Origin: Pararhizobium sp. YC-54
GTDB lineage: Bacteria; Pseudomonadota; Alphaproteobacteria; Rhizobiales; Rhizobiaceae
DNA: 64,000 nucleotides
Direction: 5' to 3'
Assembly (NCBI RefSeq): GCF_025847205.1
Contig: NZ_JAOYTH010000002.1
Span: forward strand, 124,001 to 188,000
In this document: positions 45,986 through 55,699 of the stretch, one piece after another
How positions within the stretch are numbered: the first letter of the stretch is position 1
Layout of the letters: every line of letters starts with the position of its first letter
Position numbers and translations under genes: made by a program
The notes under the pieces: generated by a model
The model's database searches: none
Told to the model about the DNA's origin: nothing
Seen by the model: only the letters and a program-made list of their open reading frames with translations

Positions 45986-46162
45986 CGAGTACTCCGCTTA
46001 TCGAAATACACAAGTATCGCCAGAGGCGGCGATTTGTCCGAAGACCTGTGCATCAAAAGCGTTGATTTGCACCAGAGCGACATGCAAAACAAGTCGTACC
46101 CCTTTGCGGCATGCCGTCGCGGCCAAGAACCCCGGCGAAACCTGCCAACCGGAAAGACCTGA

Positions 46163-46375
46163 ATGCCCGTACGCCTGAGAAAACTGATCGGCACCGTCCT
46201 GATCATCATCCTCGTCATCGTCTATGCGCTGGCGGCCACCACATTTGCCTCGCTCCTCCTCGGCACATCGCCGTGGTGGGTACATCTGGCCTATTTCTTC
46301 TTCACCGGCCTGTTGTGGATCCTGCCCGCCATGCTGATCATCAAGTGGATGCAAAAGCCCGCAAAATCGCGCTGA
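46163..46375 (+). CDS. DUF2842 small membrane protein
   Basis: The 70-residue product has two transmembrane helices (about residues 8-30 and 38-60) with the conserved PWWVHLAYFFFTGLLWILPAMLIIKWM, matching the DUF2842 family of alphaproteobacteria. No function is known. It is 15 bases upstream of the metallophosphoesterase gene, so the pair is likely cotranscribed. Confidence 0.85.
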   Translation: MPVRLRKLIGTVLIIILVIVYALAATTFASLLLGTSPWWVHLAYFFFTGLLWILPAMLIIKWMQKPAKSR

Positions 46376-46390
46376 CCGAAGGAATGGTGC

Positions 46391-47131
46391 ATGAAAATCG
46401 CAGTGATCGCCGATATCCACGGCAATGACCTCGCGCTCGAAGCCGTGCTCGCCGATATCGCGGCGCAGGGCATCGACGATGTCATCAACCTTGGTGATCA
46501 CCTGAGCGGCCCGATGAATGCCGCCCGCACGGCCGACATCCTGATGGCGCGCAATTTCCCCTCGATCCGGGGCAATCACGACCGCTGGCTGGTCTCGCTC
46601 AAACCGGCGGAGATGGGTCAGTCGGATAGGATGGCGCATGCCGAACTGCAGCCGCAGCATCTCGACTGGTTGCGCGCCCTGCCCCCGACGCTCGTTCACC
46701 GGCAGGAGCTCTTTTTATGCCACGCTACGCCGCAGGACGATCTTAGCTACTGGCTGGAAGACCTGACGGCCGATGGCGTGGTACACATGTCCGGGCGAAA
46801 GCGCATCGAGGGCTTCGCCGAGGGGATCGATTTTCCCGTCATCCTTTGCGGCCACACCCATATTCCCCGCGCCGTGCGACTCAGCGACGGCCGGCTGGTC
46901 GTCAATCCCGGTAGCGTCGGCTGCCCCGGTTATGACGATGACGAACCGGTGTTCCACAAGGTGGAAACCGGCTCGCCCGACGCGTCCTATGCCGTCCTTG
47001 AAAAGGTAAAGGGCCGCTGGAACGTCACCTTCCGGCGCGTGTCCTACGATCACATGGCGATGTCGAACCTTGCCCGCAAGCGCGGCCGCGACGGATGGGC
47101 CAACGCGCTCGCCACGGGCTGGGTCGACTAG
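46391..47131 (+). CDS. Metallophosphoesterase-family protein
   Basis: This 246-residue calcineurin-like phosphoesterase is of the YfcE/MJ0936 type. All metal motifs are present: IADIHGNDLALEA, NLGDHLSGP, RGNHDRW, FLCHATPQDD and LCGHTHIPRAV with VVNPGSVGCP. It is probably a phosphodiesterase or phosphatase with a broad or unknown substrate. Confidence 0.9.
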   Translation: MKIAVIADIHGNDLALEAVLADIAAQGIDDVINLGDHLSGPMNAARTADILMARNFPSIRGNHDRWLVSLKPAEMGQSDRMAHAELQPQHLDWLRALPPTLVHRQELFLCHATPQDDLSYWLEDLTADGVVHMSGRKRIEGFAEGIDFPVILCGHTHIPRAVRLSDGRLVVNPGSVGCPGYDDDEPVFHKVETGSPDASYAVLEKVKGRWNVTFRRVSYDHMAMSNLARKRGRDGWANALATGWVD

Positions 47132-47310
47132 CCGCGAATTTTCCAAACCTTGTTCAGCTCCTTAGCCGCGGCCGGTTGGTTTTATCCATTCGGTAACCGC
47201 ATTTGATGAAATCCGGGGCAGCTAGTCCGATGCCCGTCCCATTTAAATGAAAATAAGGGCATGCTTGCACTAGATGAGACGTCATCCCGTTCCCGGAACA
47301 GCAAGCGATC

Positions 47311-48579
47311 ATGACCGACGTGGACTTCAACATGATGCCCGTTCGCAAGGCTCGCCGCCGCGCGTGGCATGGCCGTCGCGACCAGGTGCGTGACATTGCG
47401 CTTGCGCGGAATCTGACGCTGAGCGTCCACGTCAGCATGCAGGCACTGGAGGCGGACTGGCGCGCGCTGGAGGCTTCCGCCGCCACATCCCTGCATCAGG
47501 GCTTCGACTGGTGCGCGGCCTGGGCTGCGACCCATGCCAACCAGTTGCTGCTGGTGCGCGGCAGGATAGGCCAGAAAACGGTCTTCATTCTGCCGCTCGA
47601 GCTGGTGCGTGGACGCTTCTTCCGCACGGCGCGGTTCATCGGCTCGCCGCACAGCAATATCAATACCGGGCTTTTCGCCGCCGATTTCGATCCGTTCACC
47701 AGTGCGCAGCTCGCCAAGGAACTGATCGCAGACCTGTCGGCAAAGCTGTCGCGCGTCGCCGATATCGTCGCGCTGGAGAAGATGCCGTTCGACTGGCACG
47801 GGATGTGTCACCCGCTCGCCTCGCTTCCGGCGGTTCGCAACCAGAATTCATCGTTCCAGTTGCCGCTTCTTGCAGATTTCGAAGCGACGCTGGCTCAGCT
47901 GAATGCCAAGCGGCGGCGCAAGAAGTTTCGTATCTCGGAAAAGCGGCTGGAAGCAATCGGAGGCTACGAGCACGTTATTGCCGCGACATGCGCGGAACGG
48001 CGGCAGATCCTGGACCTGTTCTTCGAGCAGAAAGCGATCCGCTTCAATGCGCTGGGGCTGCCCAACGTTTTTCAGGACACGGAAACGCAGGCATTCTTCC
48101 ATGCGCTCGCAGCCATCGAACCGACCTGTGAAGGCCAGCCGCTCGAACTCCATGCGATCCGCTTGCGAGGGCAAGAGAATGGCCGCATCGTCGCCATTGC
48201 CGGGCTGTCGCGCAAGGGTGATCACGTCATCTGCCAGTTCGGCTCGATCGACGAGGATATCGCCGCCGACGCCAGCCCGGGCGAGCTTCTTTTTTATCTG
48301 ATCATCCGCAAATGCAACGCCGAAGGGGTGACACTGTTCGATTTCGGCATAGGTGACCAGGCCTACAAGCGCTCCTGGTGCACGGTCGAGACAATCCAGC
48401 GCGATATCGTCCTGCCCTTGACGCTGCGTGGACGCCTGGCGGCGTCAGTGCATCGCGCCGCCGTTCGGCTGAAAGCCGGTATCAAGAAAAACAGGAAAGC
48501 CTATGCCTTCCTGCAGCGGCTTCGCCAGCGCCGCCAGATGCCAGGCACCGCAGCCGCACCGGAAACCGATGGCGACTGA
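47311..48579 (+). CDS. GNAT-like acetyltransferase (CelD/BcsL-type)
   Basis: The 422-residue product has the two-domain FemAB/GNAT-like fold of the acetyltransferases linked to polysaccharide synthesis. Visible segments are LHQGFDWCAAWAATH, KFRISEKRLEAIGG and SPGELLFYLIIRKCNAEGVTLFDFGIGDQAYKRSWC. The last resembles the acetyl-CoA-binding region of BioF2-like proteins. It is next to the exopolysaccharide locus, convergent with the co-polymerase gene, so acetylation of the polymer is a plausible role; this is inference from position. There is no strong ribosome binding site and the basic N-terminus leaves the start uncertain. Confidence 0.82.
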   Translation: MTDVDFNMMPVRKARRRAWHGRRDQVRDIALARNLTLSVHVSMQALEADWRALEASAATSLHQGFDWCAAWAATHANQLLLVRGRIGQKTVFILPLELVRGRFFRTARFIGSPHSNINTGLFAADFDPFTSAQLAKELIADLSAKLSRVADIVALEKMPFDWHGMCHPLASLPAVRNQNSSFQLPLLADFEATLAQLNAKRRRKKFRISEKRLEAIGGYEHVIAATCAERRQILDLFFEQKAIRFNALGLPNVFQDTETQAFFHALAAIEPTCEGQPLELHAIRLRGQENGRIVAIAGLSRKGDHVICQFGSIDEDIAADASPGELLFYLIIRKCNAEGVTLFDFGIGDQAYKRSWCTVETIQRDIVLPLTLRGRLAASVHRAAVRLKAGIKKNRKAYAFLQRLRQRRQMPGTAAAPETDGD

Positions 48580-48594
48580 AACGGCCGCTGTCGA

Positions 48595-50778
48595 TCATGC
48601 CGCCCGGCGGCCTGTATGTCCCGGCTGCGGATAGCCCGTTCCGGTCATCAGCACGATCTCGCCAAAGCCCGCCTTGCCGAAACCGGTGATCAGCTCGATG
48701 ATCTCCTCGTTGCCGACAGCCGGCGCCGAAATGATGATCTTCGTATCGCGCAAGCGCGTGACCCTGCCGATCGCTTTGACATCGGCCGGCCCGCATTCGA
48801 CCAGGACCGTGTCATAGGCGTTCGACAGGGCATCGATGATCATCTGCAGCCGCTCGATGCCGCGCATGGCGAGCACCGGATCGGCATCGCCCTGCGGAAT
48901 GATATGCGCATCCGACAGCCGGTCGGCATGGATCGTTTCCGTAAAGGGTACTTCGCCCACGAGCAGATTGGTGATCCCGGCGAGATCCGCCGTCTGCGTC
49001 ATCAGCCGTGTCGGGCAAGCCGAGCCGGTCAGGTCGATCAGCACGATCTTGCGTCCCTCCTCGGCCACCAGCCGGGCGAGCGTTACCGCATTCGCCGATC
49101 CTTCATCGCCCGCAGGTGACACGGAGATCGCCACACGAACATCGTCAGTGCACAGATGGTCGGCAACCGAGGCAATCGAAAAATCGTCCTCTTCCGGTTC
49201 GTCGGGTTCCGCTTGCGCCGGTTCCGGCGCAACTGCCGCCGCAAGGACCGGTTCCCGGGCGATGACCGGCGCCGCCTGCGCGGCCACTGTCTGCGACACG
49301 GTCTCCGGCACCGGCTCCAACGGCTGAATTTCCAGTGGCTCTTCGTCAAAAGCCTCCTCATCCCTGCGGCCGACGGGGCGCAGAGCCCGGCCGCTGAACA
49401 GTTCGGAGAGCATGATGACGACGCAGCTGACAAGCAAGCTGGCAAAGGCGGCGACAAGGGTGATCGGCACGACTTTGGGGAAGCTCGCCTCGGTTGGCTC
49501 GACCGCCTGCGAGATGATGCGGGCGTCGGCGGGGGCTGCGTTTTCGCCGCTGCGCGACGTTGCCTCGCGATAGCGCGCCAGGTAGGTTTCCAGTAGCTGC
49601 CGCTGCGCCGTGGCTTCCCGCTCCAGCGCCCGCAACCCGACTTCGTCCTCGCCGGCCTTCGCCGAGTTCGCCTTCAGCGTATTGAGCTGGGCAACCAGCT
49701 GGCGCTCGCGCAGCTGCGAGACGTTCGCTTCGTTTTCGAGGCTGCCGAGGATCTTCCTGGTTTCGCTCACTATCTGCGTCCGGATACCCTGAAGCTGCGA
49801 TTTCAATCCCTTCAGGCGTGGATGCCCGTCAAGCAGGGTGGTCGACAGATCGGCGATCTGCCCCTGGATACCGGATTCGGTTTCCTTCAACCGCTGGATC
49901 ATCGGCGAGGCGACGACGTCGTTCAGCGTATCGACGGCCCTGCCGCTGGCAAGCGCCGTGCGGACGTTTTCCGCGCGCGCCTCGGCATTGGCCCGCTCGC
50001 CGCGCACGCGTGCAAGCTCGGTCGAAATGTCGTTCAACTGCTTGGTCGCGAACGTGCCGCCGGTTTCCCCGGTCAAAAGCAGATCGGACGACGCACGATA
50101 GCCGGCAACCTTGGCCTCGGCGTCGCGAACCTTTTCGCGCAGATTGGCAATTTCCGGCTCCAGCCAGCGGCTGGCCTCCGAATTGGTTACGAGCTTGGCG
50201 CCGCTTTGCAGCGACAGGAAGACCTTGGCCATCGCATTCGGGATCGCGGCGGCCAGCTTCGGGTCTTCCGAGGTGAATTGCATCGCGATCACCCGCGACT
50301 TCTCCACCTGATAGACCTGCAGCTTCTTCTCGAACTCCTTTAAGACGCGCTCTTCGGGTGGCAGGTCGAGCGGGTTCTTCTTGATGCCGAGCATCACCAG
50401 CACATCGGAGATCGCCGACGGGTTTGCGGTCGGATCGAATTCCGGCAATTCATACAACTTCATCTCGCGCGCGACCTGCTTGATCAGATCGGCCGAGCGC
50501 AACACCTGCACCTGGCTGGAAATGCCGGACTCGTCGAACGGGCTGTCGGCCGTCTGCGGCTGGGCCTGGTTGGCACCGCTGAATTCGGCCTGGCGCGATT
50601 CGATCAGAAGGCGCGCCTCGCCCTGATATTCCGGGCTCATCAGGCTGGCGCCGAGAAAGGCCAGGCCGGCGAACGCCACGGTCGCCAACAGCACCCTGCC
50701 CCGCCGGCGCCAGATGGCGCGGAAAAGCCCGCCGAGATCAATATCTACATCCTGATGACCGTCGTTGACGCCCGGCAT
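48595..50778 (-). CDS. Wzz/GumC-like exopolysaccharide co-polymerase with degenerate BY-kinase domain
   Basis: The 727-residue inner-membrane protein has an N-terminal Wzz domain, with helix VLLATVAFAGLAFLGASLM at about residues 29-47. A long periplasmic coiled coil and a second helix (VPITLVAAFASLLVSCVVIML) at about residues 425-447 follow. After a Pro/Ala/Glu-rich linker, residues from about 550 look like a BY-kinase fold. The Walker A there reads SPAGDEGSANAV, without the GKS/T, and Walker A' reads VLIDLTGS, without the second Asp. No C-terminal tyrosine cluster remains. It should control chain length for the divergent export gene at 50995, but as a pseudokinase. The start ATG has GAGG upstream. 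Confidence 0.88.
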   Translation of the reverse strand: MPGVNDGHQDVDIDLGGLFRAIWRRRGRVLLATVAFAGLAFLGASLMSPEYQGEARLLIESRQAEFSGANQAQPQTADSPFDESGISSQVQVLRSADLIKQVAREMKLYELPEFDPTANPSAISDVLVMLGIKKNPLDLPPEERVLKEFEKKLQVYQVEKSRVIAMQFTSEDPKLAAAIPNAMAKVFLSLQSGAKLVTNSEASRWLEPEIANLREKVRDAEAKVAGYRASSDLLLTGETGGTFATKQLNDISTELARVRGERANAEARAENVRTALASGRAVDTLNDVVASPMIQRLKETESGIQGQIADLSTTLLDGHPRLKGLKSQLQGIRTQIVSETRKILGSLENEANVSQLRERQLVAQLNTLKANSAKAGEDEVGLRALEREATAQRQLLETYLARYREATSRSGENAAPADARIISQAVEPTEASFPKVVPITLVAAFASLLVSCVVIMLSELFSGRALRPVGRRDEEAFDEEPLEIQPLEPVPETVSQTVAAQAAPVIAREPVLAAAVAPEPAQAEPDEPEEDDFSIASVADHLCTDDVRVAISVSPAGDEGSANAVTLARLVAEEGRKIVLIDLTGSACPTRLMTQTADLAGITNLLVGEVPFTETIHADRLSDAHIIPQGDADPVLAMRGIERLQMIIDALSNAYDTVLVECGPADVKAIGRVTRLRDTKIIISAPAVGNEEIIELITGFGKAGFGEIVLMTGTGYPQPGHTGRRAA

Positions 50779-50994
50779 GCGTTTTACCTCGAACCTTCAC
50801 AACTGCGCGTCACCGTAAACAAACATGGTAACGCAACCGTTAATGAAGCTCCCACAGTGCAACGCGCGCGCAATGCTTGAACCGGCGCGCAACAGGCCAT
50901 TCCGCATGAAATTCTTCGCGGCCTTTACCGGCTATTAACCCTAACGGATTGATAACATCAGGCCATGACATGGTTTCTGGAACGCGAGAGCCCG
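50779..50994. other. Divergent promoter region of the exopolysaccharide locus
   Basis: These 216 bases separate the co-polymerase and export-lipoprotein genes and should hold the promoters of both arms. I see short inverted GCGCGC stretches (about 50859-50900) but no operator I can name. Confidence 0.45.
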
Positions 50995-51570
50995 ATGACA
51001 TCCGCCCGAACGAAAACAGGCCCCGCCTTGGCCCTCCTCTCGCTGTGCCTTGCAATTTCAGGGTGCAGCAGCTACCAGCCTGCGCCCAAGGCCTTCCATG
51101 AAGCGACCATTCAGCCCTATCGGGTCGATAGCGGCGACAGGCTGCGCATCAGCGTCTTCGAACAGGCAGGCCTCACCGGCAGCTACACCGTCGATCAGGC
51201 AGGTTATGTCGCCTTCCCGCTGATCGGCGCGGTACCGTCGCGCGGACATACCCTGCCCGAAATGGAAAAGACGATCGCCGCCAAGCTGCGCGAAGGATAC
51301 CTGCGCGATCCCGACGTGACGATCGAGGTTGATCGCTATCGCTCCGTCTTCATCATGGGCGAAGTCGGCCAGGCCGGGCAATATTCCTATGTCCCGGGCA
51401 TGACCGTCCAGAACGCCATAGCCGTTGCCGGCGGTTACTCGCCGCGGGCCAACCAGGCCAATGTCGATGTCACCCGCAAGATCAACGGCCGCATCCTGAC
51501 CGGACGCGTCTCGATCTCCGACCCGATCATGGCCGGCGATACGATCTACGTGCGCGAGCGGCTGTTCTGA
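50995..51570 (+). CDS. Polysaccharide export lipoprotein (Wza/GumB-like)
   Basis: The 191-residue product from the ATG at 50995 has a lipoprotein signal (ALALLSLCLAISGCSS). The polysaccharide export domain is YRVDSGDRLRISVFEQAGLTGSYTVDQAGYVAFPLIGAVPSRGHTLPEMEKTIAAKL. A SLBB-like domain follows (SVFIMGEVGQAGQYSYVPGMTVQNAIAVAGGYSPRA). It should form the outer-membrane channel for the exopolysaccharide. A start ten codons upstream is also possible. It is four bases from the next glycosyltransferase gene. Confidence 0.93.
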   Translation: MTSARTKTGPALALLSLCLAISGCSSYQPAPKAFHEATIQPYRVDSGDRLRISVFEQAGLTGSYTVDQAGYVAFPLIGAVPSRGHTLPEMEKTIAAKLREGYLRDPDVTIEVDRYRSVFIMGEVGQAGQYSYVPGMTVQNAIAVAGGYSPRANQANVDVTRKINGRILTGRVSISDPIMAGDTIYVRERLF

Positions 51571-51574
51571 CGGC

Positions 51575-52750
51575 ATGCCGGACCCTCAGCCGCTGCGCAT
51601 CATCCATTGCTTCAGGTCGCCCATCGGTGGAATCTTCCGCCATGTGCGCGATCTGGCGGAAGCCCATGCGCGGCAGGGCCATGAGGTCGGCATCGTCTGC
51701 GACAGCACAACGGGCGGACATTACGAAGATGCCCTTTTCGACGAGATAAGGCCCTTTCTGGCGCTCGGTCTCGTCCGGCTGCCGATCCGCCGGTCCATCG
51801 GTCCCGCTGATCTGGGGGCACTGTGGAGAGGTTACAAGGAAATTAGAAGTTTGCAGCCGGATATCCTGCACGGTCACGGCGCCAAGGGCGGCGCCCTGGC
51901 CCGGATTATCGGCTCAGCCTTGCGGGTGAACAGGTATTGCGTTGCCCGCCTTTATTCGCCGCATGGCGGCAGCTTGCACTATAGCAGAGCAACGCTGTCG
52001 GGACGGACAGTGTTCCTGCTCGAGCGTTTCCAGGAATATCTGACGGATGCGATCGTCTTCGTCTGCGATTTCGAGCGCCGGACCTATCGCGCCAAGGTCG
52101 GCAGGCCGCGGACCCGCAACGAGCTCATCTACAACGGCATCGACGACCGCGATTTCGACACGGTCTATGCAAGACCCGATGCGGTGGATTTTCTCTATAT
52201 CGGCATGCTGCGCGATCTGAAGGGCCCCGATCTCTTCATCGATGCCTTTGCCAGGACCGAGCGGATCATCGGCAAACCGCTGTCGGCGATGATGATCGGC
52301 GATGGGCCGCAAAGGGACGAATACGAACGGATGATGCTGGAACGCGGCCTTGGCCGGCGCATCGAAATGCTGCCGGCGATGAAGGCACGCGATGCCTTCG
52401 CCTTCACCCGCAACGTCGTCGTGCCCTCACGCGCCGAATCCATGCCCTATATCGTTCTGGAGGCCTTGGCCGCCCGCAAGCCGGTGATCGCCTCCAGCGT
52501 GGGGGGGATTCCGGAGATTCTCGGCACAAACAGCGCGGCCCTTGCCGCAGCGGGCGATGCGCAGTCGCTTGCCGAGGTGATGGCGGCGGCGATGACTGAA
52601 AAGGACTGGGCCGCAAAGATCATGCCTGAGGCCGATGCCTTCAAGGCAGCCTTTGCAACATCGACGATGTCCGCCAGCATCATGCGGCTTTACCGCCAGC
52701 TTGTGCCGGAACCGGCCACCGGGCGGGAAGCATCCCCGAATACCCCGTAA
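51575..52750 (+). CDS. Glycosyltransferase family 4 protein
   Basis: The 391-residue GT-B enzyme has the N-terminal GGIFRHVRDLAEAHARQGHEVGIVC and the C-terminal sugar-nucleotide site VVPSRAESMPYIVLEALAARKPVIASSVGGIPEILG (E-x7-E type). It should add a sugar to the lipid-linked repeat unit of the exopolysaccharide on the cytoplasmic side. The donor sugar cannot be read. It is the second gene of the plus-strand operon. Confidence 0.92.
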   Translation: MPDPQPLRIIHCFRSPIGGIFRHVRDLAEAHARQGHEVGIVCDSTTGGHYEDALFDEIRPFLALGLVRLPIRRSIGPADLGALWRGYKEIRSLQPDILHGHGAKGGALARIIGSALRVNRYCVARLYSPHGGSLHYSRATLSGRTVFLLERFQEYLTDAIVFVCDFERRTYRAKVGRPRTRNELIYNGIDDRDFDTVYARPDAVDFLYIGMLRDLKGPDLFIDAFARTERIIGKPLSAMMIGDGPQRDEYERMMLERGLGRRIEMLPAMKARDAFAFTRNVVVPSRAESMPYIVLEALAARKPVIASSVGGIPEILGTNSAALAAAGDAQSLAEVMAAAMTEKDWAAKIMPEADAFKAAFATSTMSASIMRLYRQLVPEPATGREASPNTP

Positions 52751-52807
52751 ACGTTTCTTAGGGGCTTTCTGCTATCCCGAAGGGACACAACGGCCCGGGC
52801 GGACATC

Positions 52808-54367
52808 ATGAACCAGATCGATAAACCGGATACTTTCGACACCGACGCATTGCGCAAGCAGATTTCCGAAATCCGGGCCATTGCACCCGGCGAGAAAGGG
52901 GACGAGCCGAAACGCGAACTCAATCCGCTGGCACGTAAGATTGCGTCGCAGTTCCGCACCGATACCTATTCTCCCAACATGATCACCGGCCTGATGCGGC
53001 TGTTCGAATTCACCGCGCTGTTTGCCATCGGCTATGCCATCCACATGCTCTATGTCGCACCGCCCTTGGACGAAATGCTCGGCTATTGCAGCCTCATTGC
53101 CGGTGGGTCGGCGCTAACGGTCATGTTCCTGCAGCTTTGCGACACCTATCAGGTTCCGGCACTCCGTTCGCCCGCCCGGACCCTGCCCCGGCTGATCGGC
53201 TGCTGGACGCTGGCCTTCGCCTCCATGGCGCTGGTGCTGTTTCTTCTCAAGACCGGTGAAACCTACTCGCGTCTCTCGTTCACCAGCTGGTACGTGCTGG
53301 GCGCCGTCTTCCTGATTGCAGAACGCGCCTTCATCGCGTTCTCCATTCGCCGCTGGGCCCGCAACGGCATCATGGAGCGCCGCGCCGTCATCGTCGGCGG
53401 TGGCCAGCCGGCCAAGGACCTGATCCGCTCGCTTGAACAGCAGATCGACAACGACATCCGCATCTGCGGCATCTTCGATGACCGTGACGAGCGCCGCTCG
53501 CCGGGTATCATTGCCGGCTATCCAAAGCTCGGCACCATCGGCGAGCTGGTGGATTTCGCCCGCCTCACCCGCATCGACATCCTGATCATCGCCCTGCCGC
53601 TGTCGGCGGAAAAACGCATCCTCGAACTCCTGAAGAAGCTCTGGATCCTGCCGGCCGACATCCGCCTTGCCGCCCATGCAAACAATCTGAGGTTCCGTCC
53701 GCGCAGCTATTCGCATGTCGGCCAGGTGCCGATGCTCGACATTTTCGACAAGCCGATCGCCGATTGGGATTCGGTGGCCAAACGCATCTTCGACGTGTTC
53801 TTCAGCATCGTGGCGCTGGTGCTTCTCTGGCCGGTATTCATCGCCGCTGCGATCGCCGTGAAGCTCAGTTCGCCAGGCCCGATCATCTTCAAGCAGAAGC
53901 GCCACGGCTTCAACAACGAGACGATCGACGTCTACAAGTTCCGTTCGATGTACACCAACATGAGCGACCCGACGGCGCGCAATGCGGTCACCAAGGGCGA
54001 TCCACGCGTCACCCCGGTCGGTCGTTTCCTGCGCAAATCCTCGATCGACGAACTGCCGCAGATCTTCAACGTGCTGCGCGGCCAGCTGTCGCTGGTCGGG
54101 CCGCGTCCGCATGCCGTTCTCGCCCAGACCGCCGAACGCACCTATTCGGATGTCGTGGAAGGCTATTTCGCCCGTCACCGCGTCAAGCCGGGTGTCACCG
54201 GCTGGGCGCAGATCAACGGCTGGCGCGGCGAGATCGACAATGACGAGAAGATCAAGTTCCGCACCGCTTTCGACCTCTACTACATCGAAAACTGGTCGTT
54301 GTGGCTGGATCTGAAAATCCTGTTCCTGACACCGATCCGGCTTCTCAACACGGAAAATGCCTATTGA
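52808..54367 (+). CDS. Undecaprenyl-phosphate glucose phosphotransferase-like (initiating enzyme)
   Basis: This 519-residue polyprenyl-phosphate sugar phosphotransferase starts the polysaccharide repeat by moving a hexose-1-phosphate to undecaprenyl phosphate. About four to five N-terminal membrane helices lead to a Rossmann-like segment (RRAVIVGGGQPAKDLIRSLEQQ). One membrane helix precedes the catalytic domain: KLSSPGPIIFKQKRHGFNNETIDVYKFRSMY, then SIDELPQIFNVLRGQLSLVGPRPH and ARHRVKPGVTGWAQINGWRG. The length fits the WcaJ/GumD family. The stop overlaps the next gene's TTG start. Confidence 0.93.
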   Translation: MNQIDKPDTFDTDALRKQISEIRAIAPGEKGDEPKRELNPLARKIASQFRTDTYSPNMITGLMRLFEFTALFAIGYAIHMLYVAPPLDEMLGYCSLIAGGSALTVMFLQLCDTYQVPALRSPARTLPRLIGCWTLAFASMALVLFLLKTGETYSRLSFTSWYVLGAVFLIAERAFIAFSIRRWARNGIMERRAVIVGGGQPAKDLIRSLEQQIDNDIRICGIFDDRDERRSPGIIAGYPKLGTIGELVDFARLTRIDILIIALPLSAEKRILELLKKLWILPADIRLAAHANNLRFRPRSYSHVGQVPMLDIFDKPIADWDSVAKRIFDVFFSIVALVLLWPVFIAAAIAVKLSSPGPIIFKQKRHGFNNETIDVYKFRSMYTNMSDPTARNAVTKGDPRVTPVGRFLRKSSIDELPQIFNVLRGQLSLVGPRPHAVLAQTAERTYSDVVEGYFARHRVKPGVTGWAQINGWRGEIDNDEKIKFRTAFDLYYIENWSLWLDLKILFLTPIRLLNTENAY

Positions 54368-55635
54368 GCACGCCAGCTGCCATGTCTGCCGCGGGGTTTC
54401 GCCCGCAGCTGGCTGCCGTCGCCATCCTCGGCTCGGCAATGGTGACGTTCGGCGTCTTCCTGTCGGGCTTCGTCATTGCCGAGCCCGCTCCCTACGAAGT
54501 CTTCATGGCGGCGCTGATGGGGCTCTGGTTCCTGATCGGCCTGAAGATCTCGCGCTCCGTCGCCCCGCTTCTGGCTCTGCTCATCCTGTTCATGGCCGGG
54601 GGCATGCTCTCCCTCACAGTCATGAGCGACCTTGCCACGGCGCCGATGTATATGGCGGTATCCGGCTTCCTGTGCCTCTCCTCGGTGTTTTACGCCGCCA
54701 TCATCGAAGCCCGCCATGAGCGGCTGAAGCTGATCTTCGACGCCTGGGTCGCCGCTGGCGTCATCACCTCGCTGCTGGGCATTCTCGGCTATTTCGGGGC
54801 GATCCCGGGGGCTGCGAATTTTACCCTCTACGACCGCGCCAAGGGCGCCTTCCAGGACCCCAACGTGTTCGGGCCGTTTCTGGTCGCTCCCTCGCTCTAT
54901 CTGATGTACCGCCTGCTCACCGAGCGCATAACCACGGCACCGGTCCGGACCGTCGCCATTCTCATCATGGCGCTCGGGCTGTTCCTCTCCTTCTCGCGGG
55001 CCGCCTGGGCACTTTATCTGTTCTGCGCCTGCGCGCTCGTCTTCGTCATGCTCCTGAAGGAACGGACCGGCGCTTTCCGCCTGAAGATCCTCGCCCTTGC
55101 CTTAGGGGGCGCATTGCTGATGGTCGCAGCCCTGGTGATCGCCCTGCAGATCCCGCAGGTCGCCGACCTGTTTTCCAACCGGACGCAGCTCGTGCAGGAA
55201 TATGACGGCGGCCATCTCGGCCGTTTCGACCGCCACAAGATCGGCTTTCTGATGTCGATGGAAAAGCCGCTCGGTATCGGCCCGATGGTGTTCAGCACCA
55301 TGTTTCCCGAGGACGAACACAATATCTGGCTGAAATCGCTGACCTCCTACGGCTGGCTGGGCTTTACCTCCTATGTCACGCTGATCCTCTGGACGGTGTG
55401 GATGGGCTTTCGTTTCCTGCTGCTCGACCGTCCCTGGCAGCCCTACCTGATGATCGCCTGGATCGTGCTGGTCGGTCATGCGGCCATCGGCAATGTCATC
55501 GATACCGACCACTGGCGGCATTTCTTCCTGCTGCTCGGCATCGTCTGGGGCTGCGGCGCCCTGGAATACCGCCATCGGCGCAGGACCGTGAGCCCGCAGC
55601 CACGCCGCCCCTTGCCGGCGCCAACGCTGCGTTAA
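54364..55635 (+). CDS. O-antigen ligase/polymerase-family membrane protein
   Basis: This 423-residue inner-membrane protein has about ten to twelve transmembrane helices. It carries the O-antigen ligase (Wzy_C) signature in the big periplasmic loop (DAHLGRFDRH-like region, FPEDEHNIWLKSLTSYGWLGF). It should polymerise repeat units or ligate the chain. The likely start is the TTG at 54364, overlapping the previous stop (TTGA) with GGAAAA upstream; the ATG at 54382 is the alternative. Overlap with the initiating transferase indicates one operon. Confidence 0.87.
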   Translation: MSTPAAMSAAGFRPQLAAVAILGSAMVTFGVFLSGFVIAEPAPYEVFMAALMGLWFLIGLKISRSVAPLLALLILFMAGGMLSLTVMSDLATAPMYMAVSGFLCLSSVFYAAIIEARHERLKLIFDAWVAAGVITSLLGILGYFGAIPGAANFTLYDRAKGAFQDPNVFGPFLVAPSLYLMYRLLTERITTAPVRTVAILIMALGLFLSFSRAAWALYLFCACALVFVMLLKERTGAFRLKILALALGGALLMVAALVIALQIPQVADLFSNRTQLVQEYDGGHLGRFDRHKIGFLMSMEKPLGIGPMVFSTMFPEDEHNIWLKSLTSYGWLGFTSYVTLILWTVWMGFRFLLLDRPWQPYLMIAWIVLVGHAAIGNVIDTDHWRHFFLLLGIVWGCGALEYRHRRRTVSPQPRRPLPAPTLR

Positions 55636-55699
55636 CGCCAACCCTGTACATAGATGGGACGGATCGGCTCCATATCGGGACCGGCGGCGGATTGTCAGA

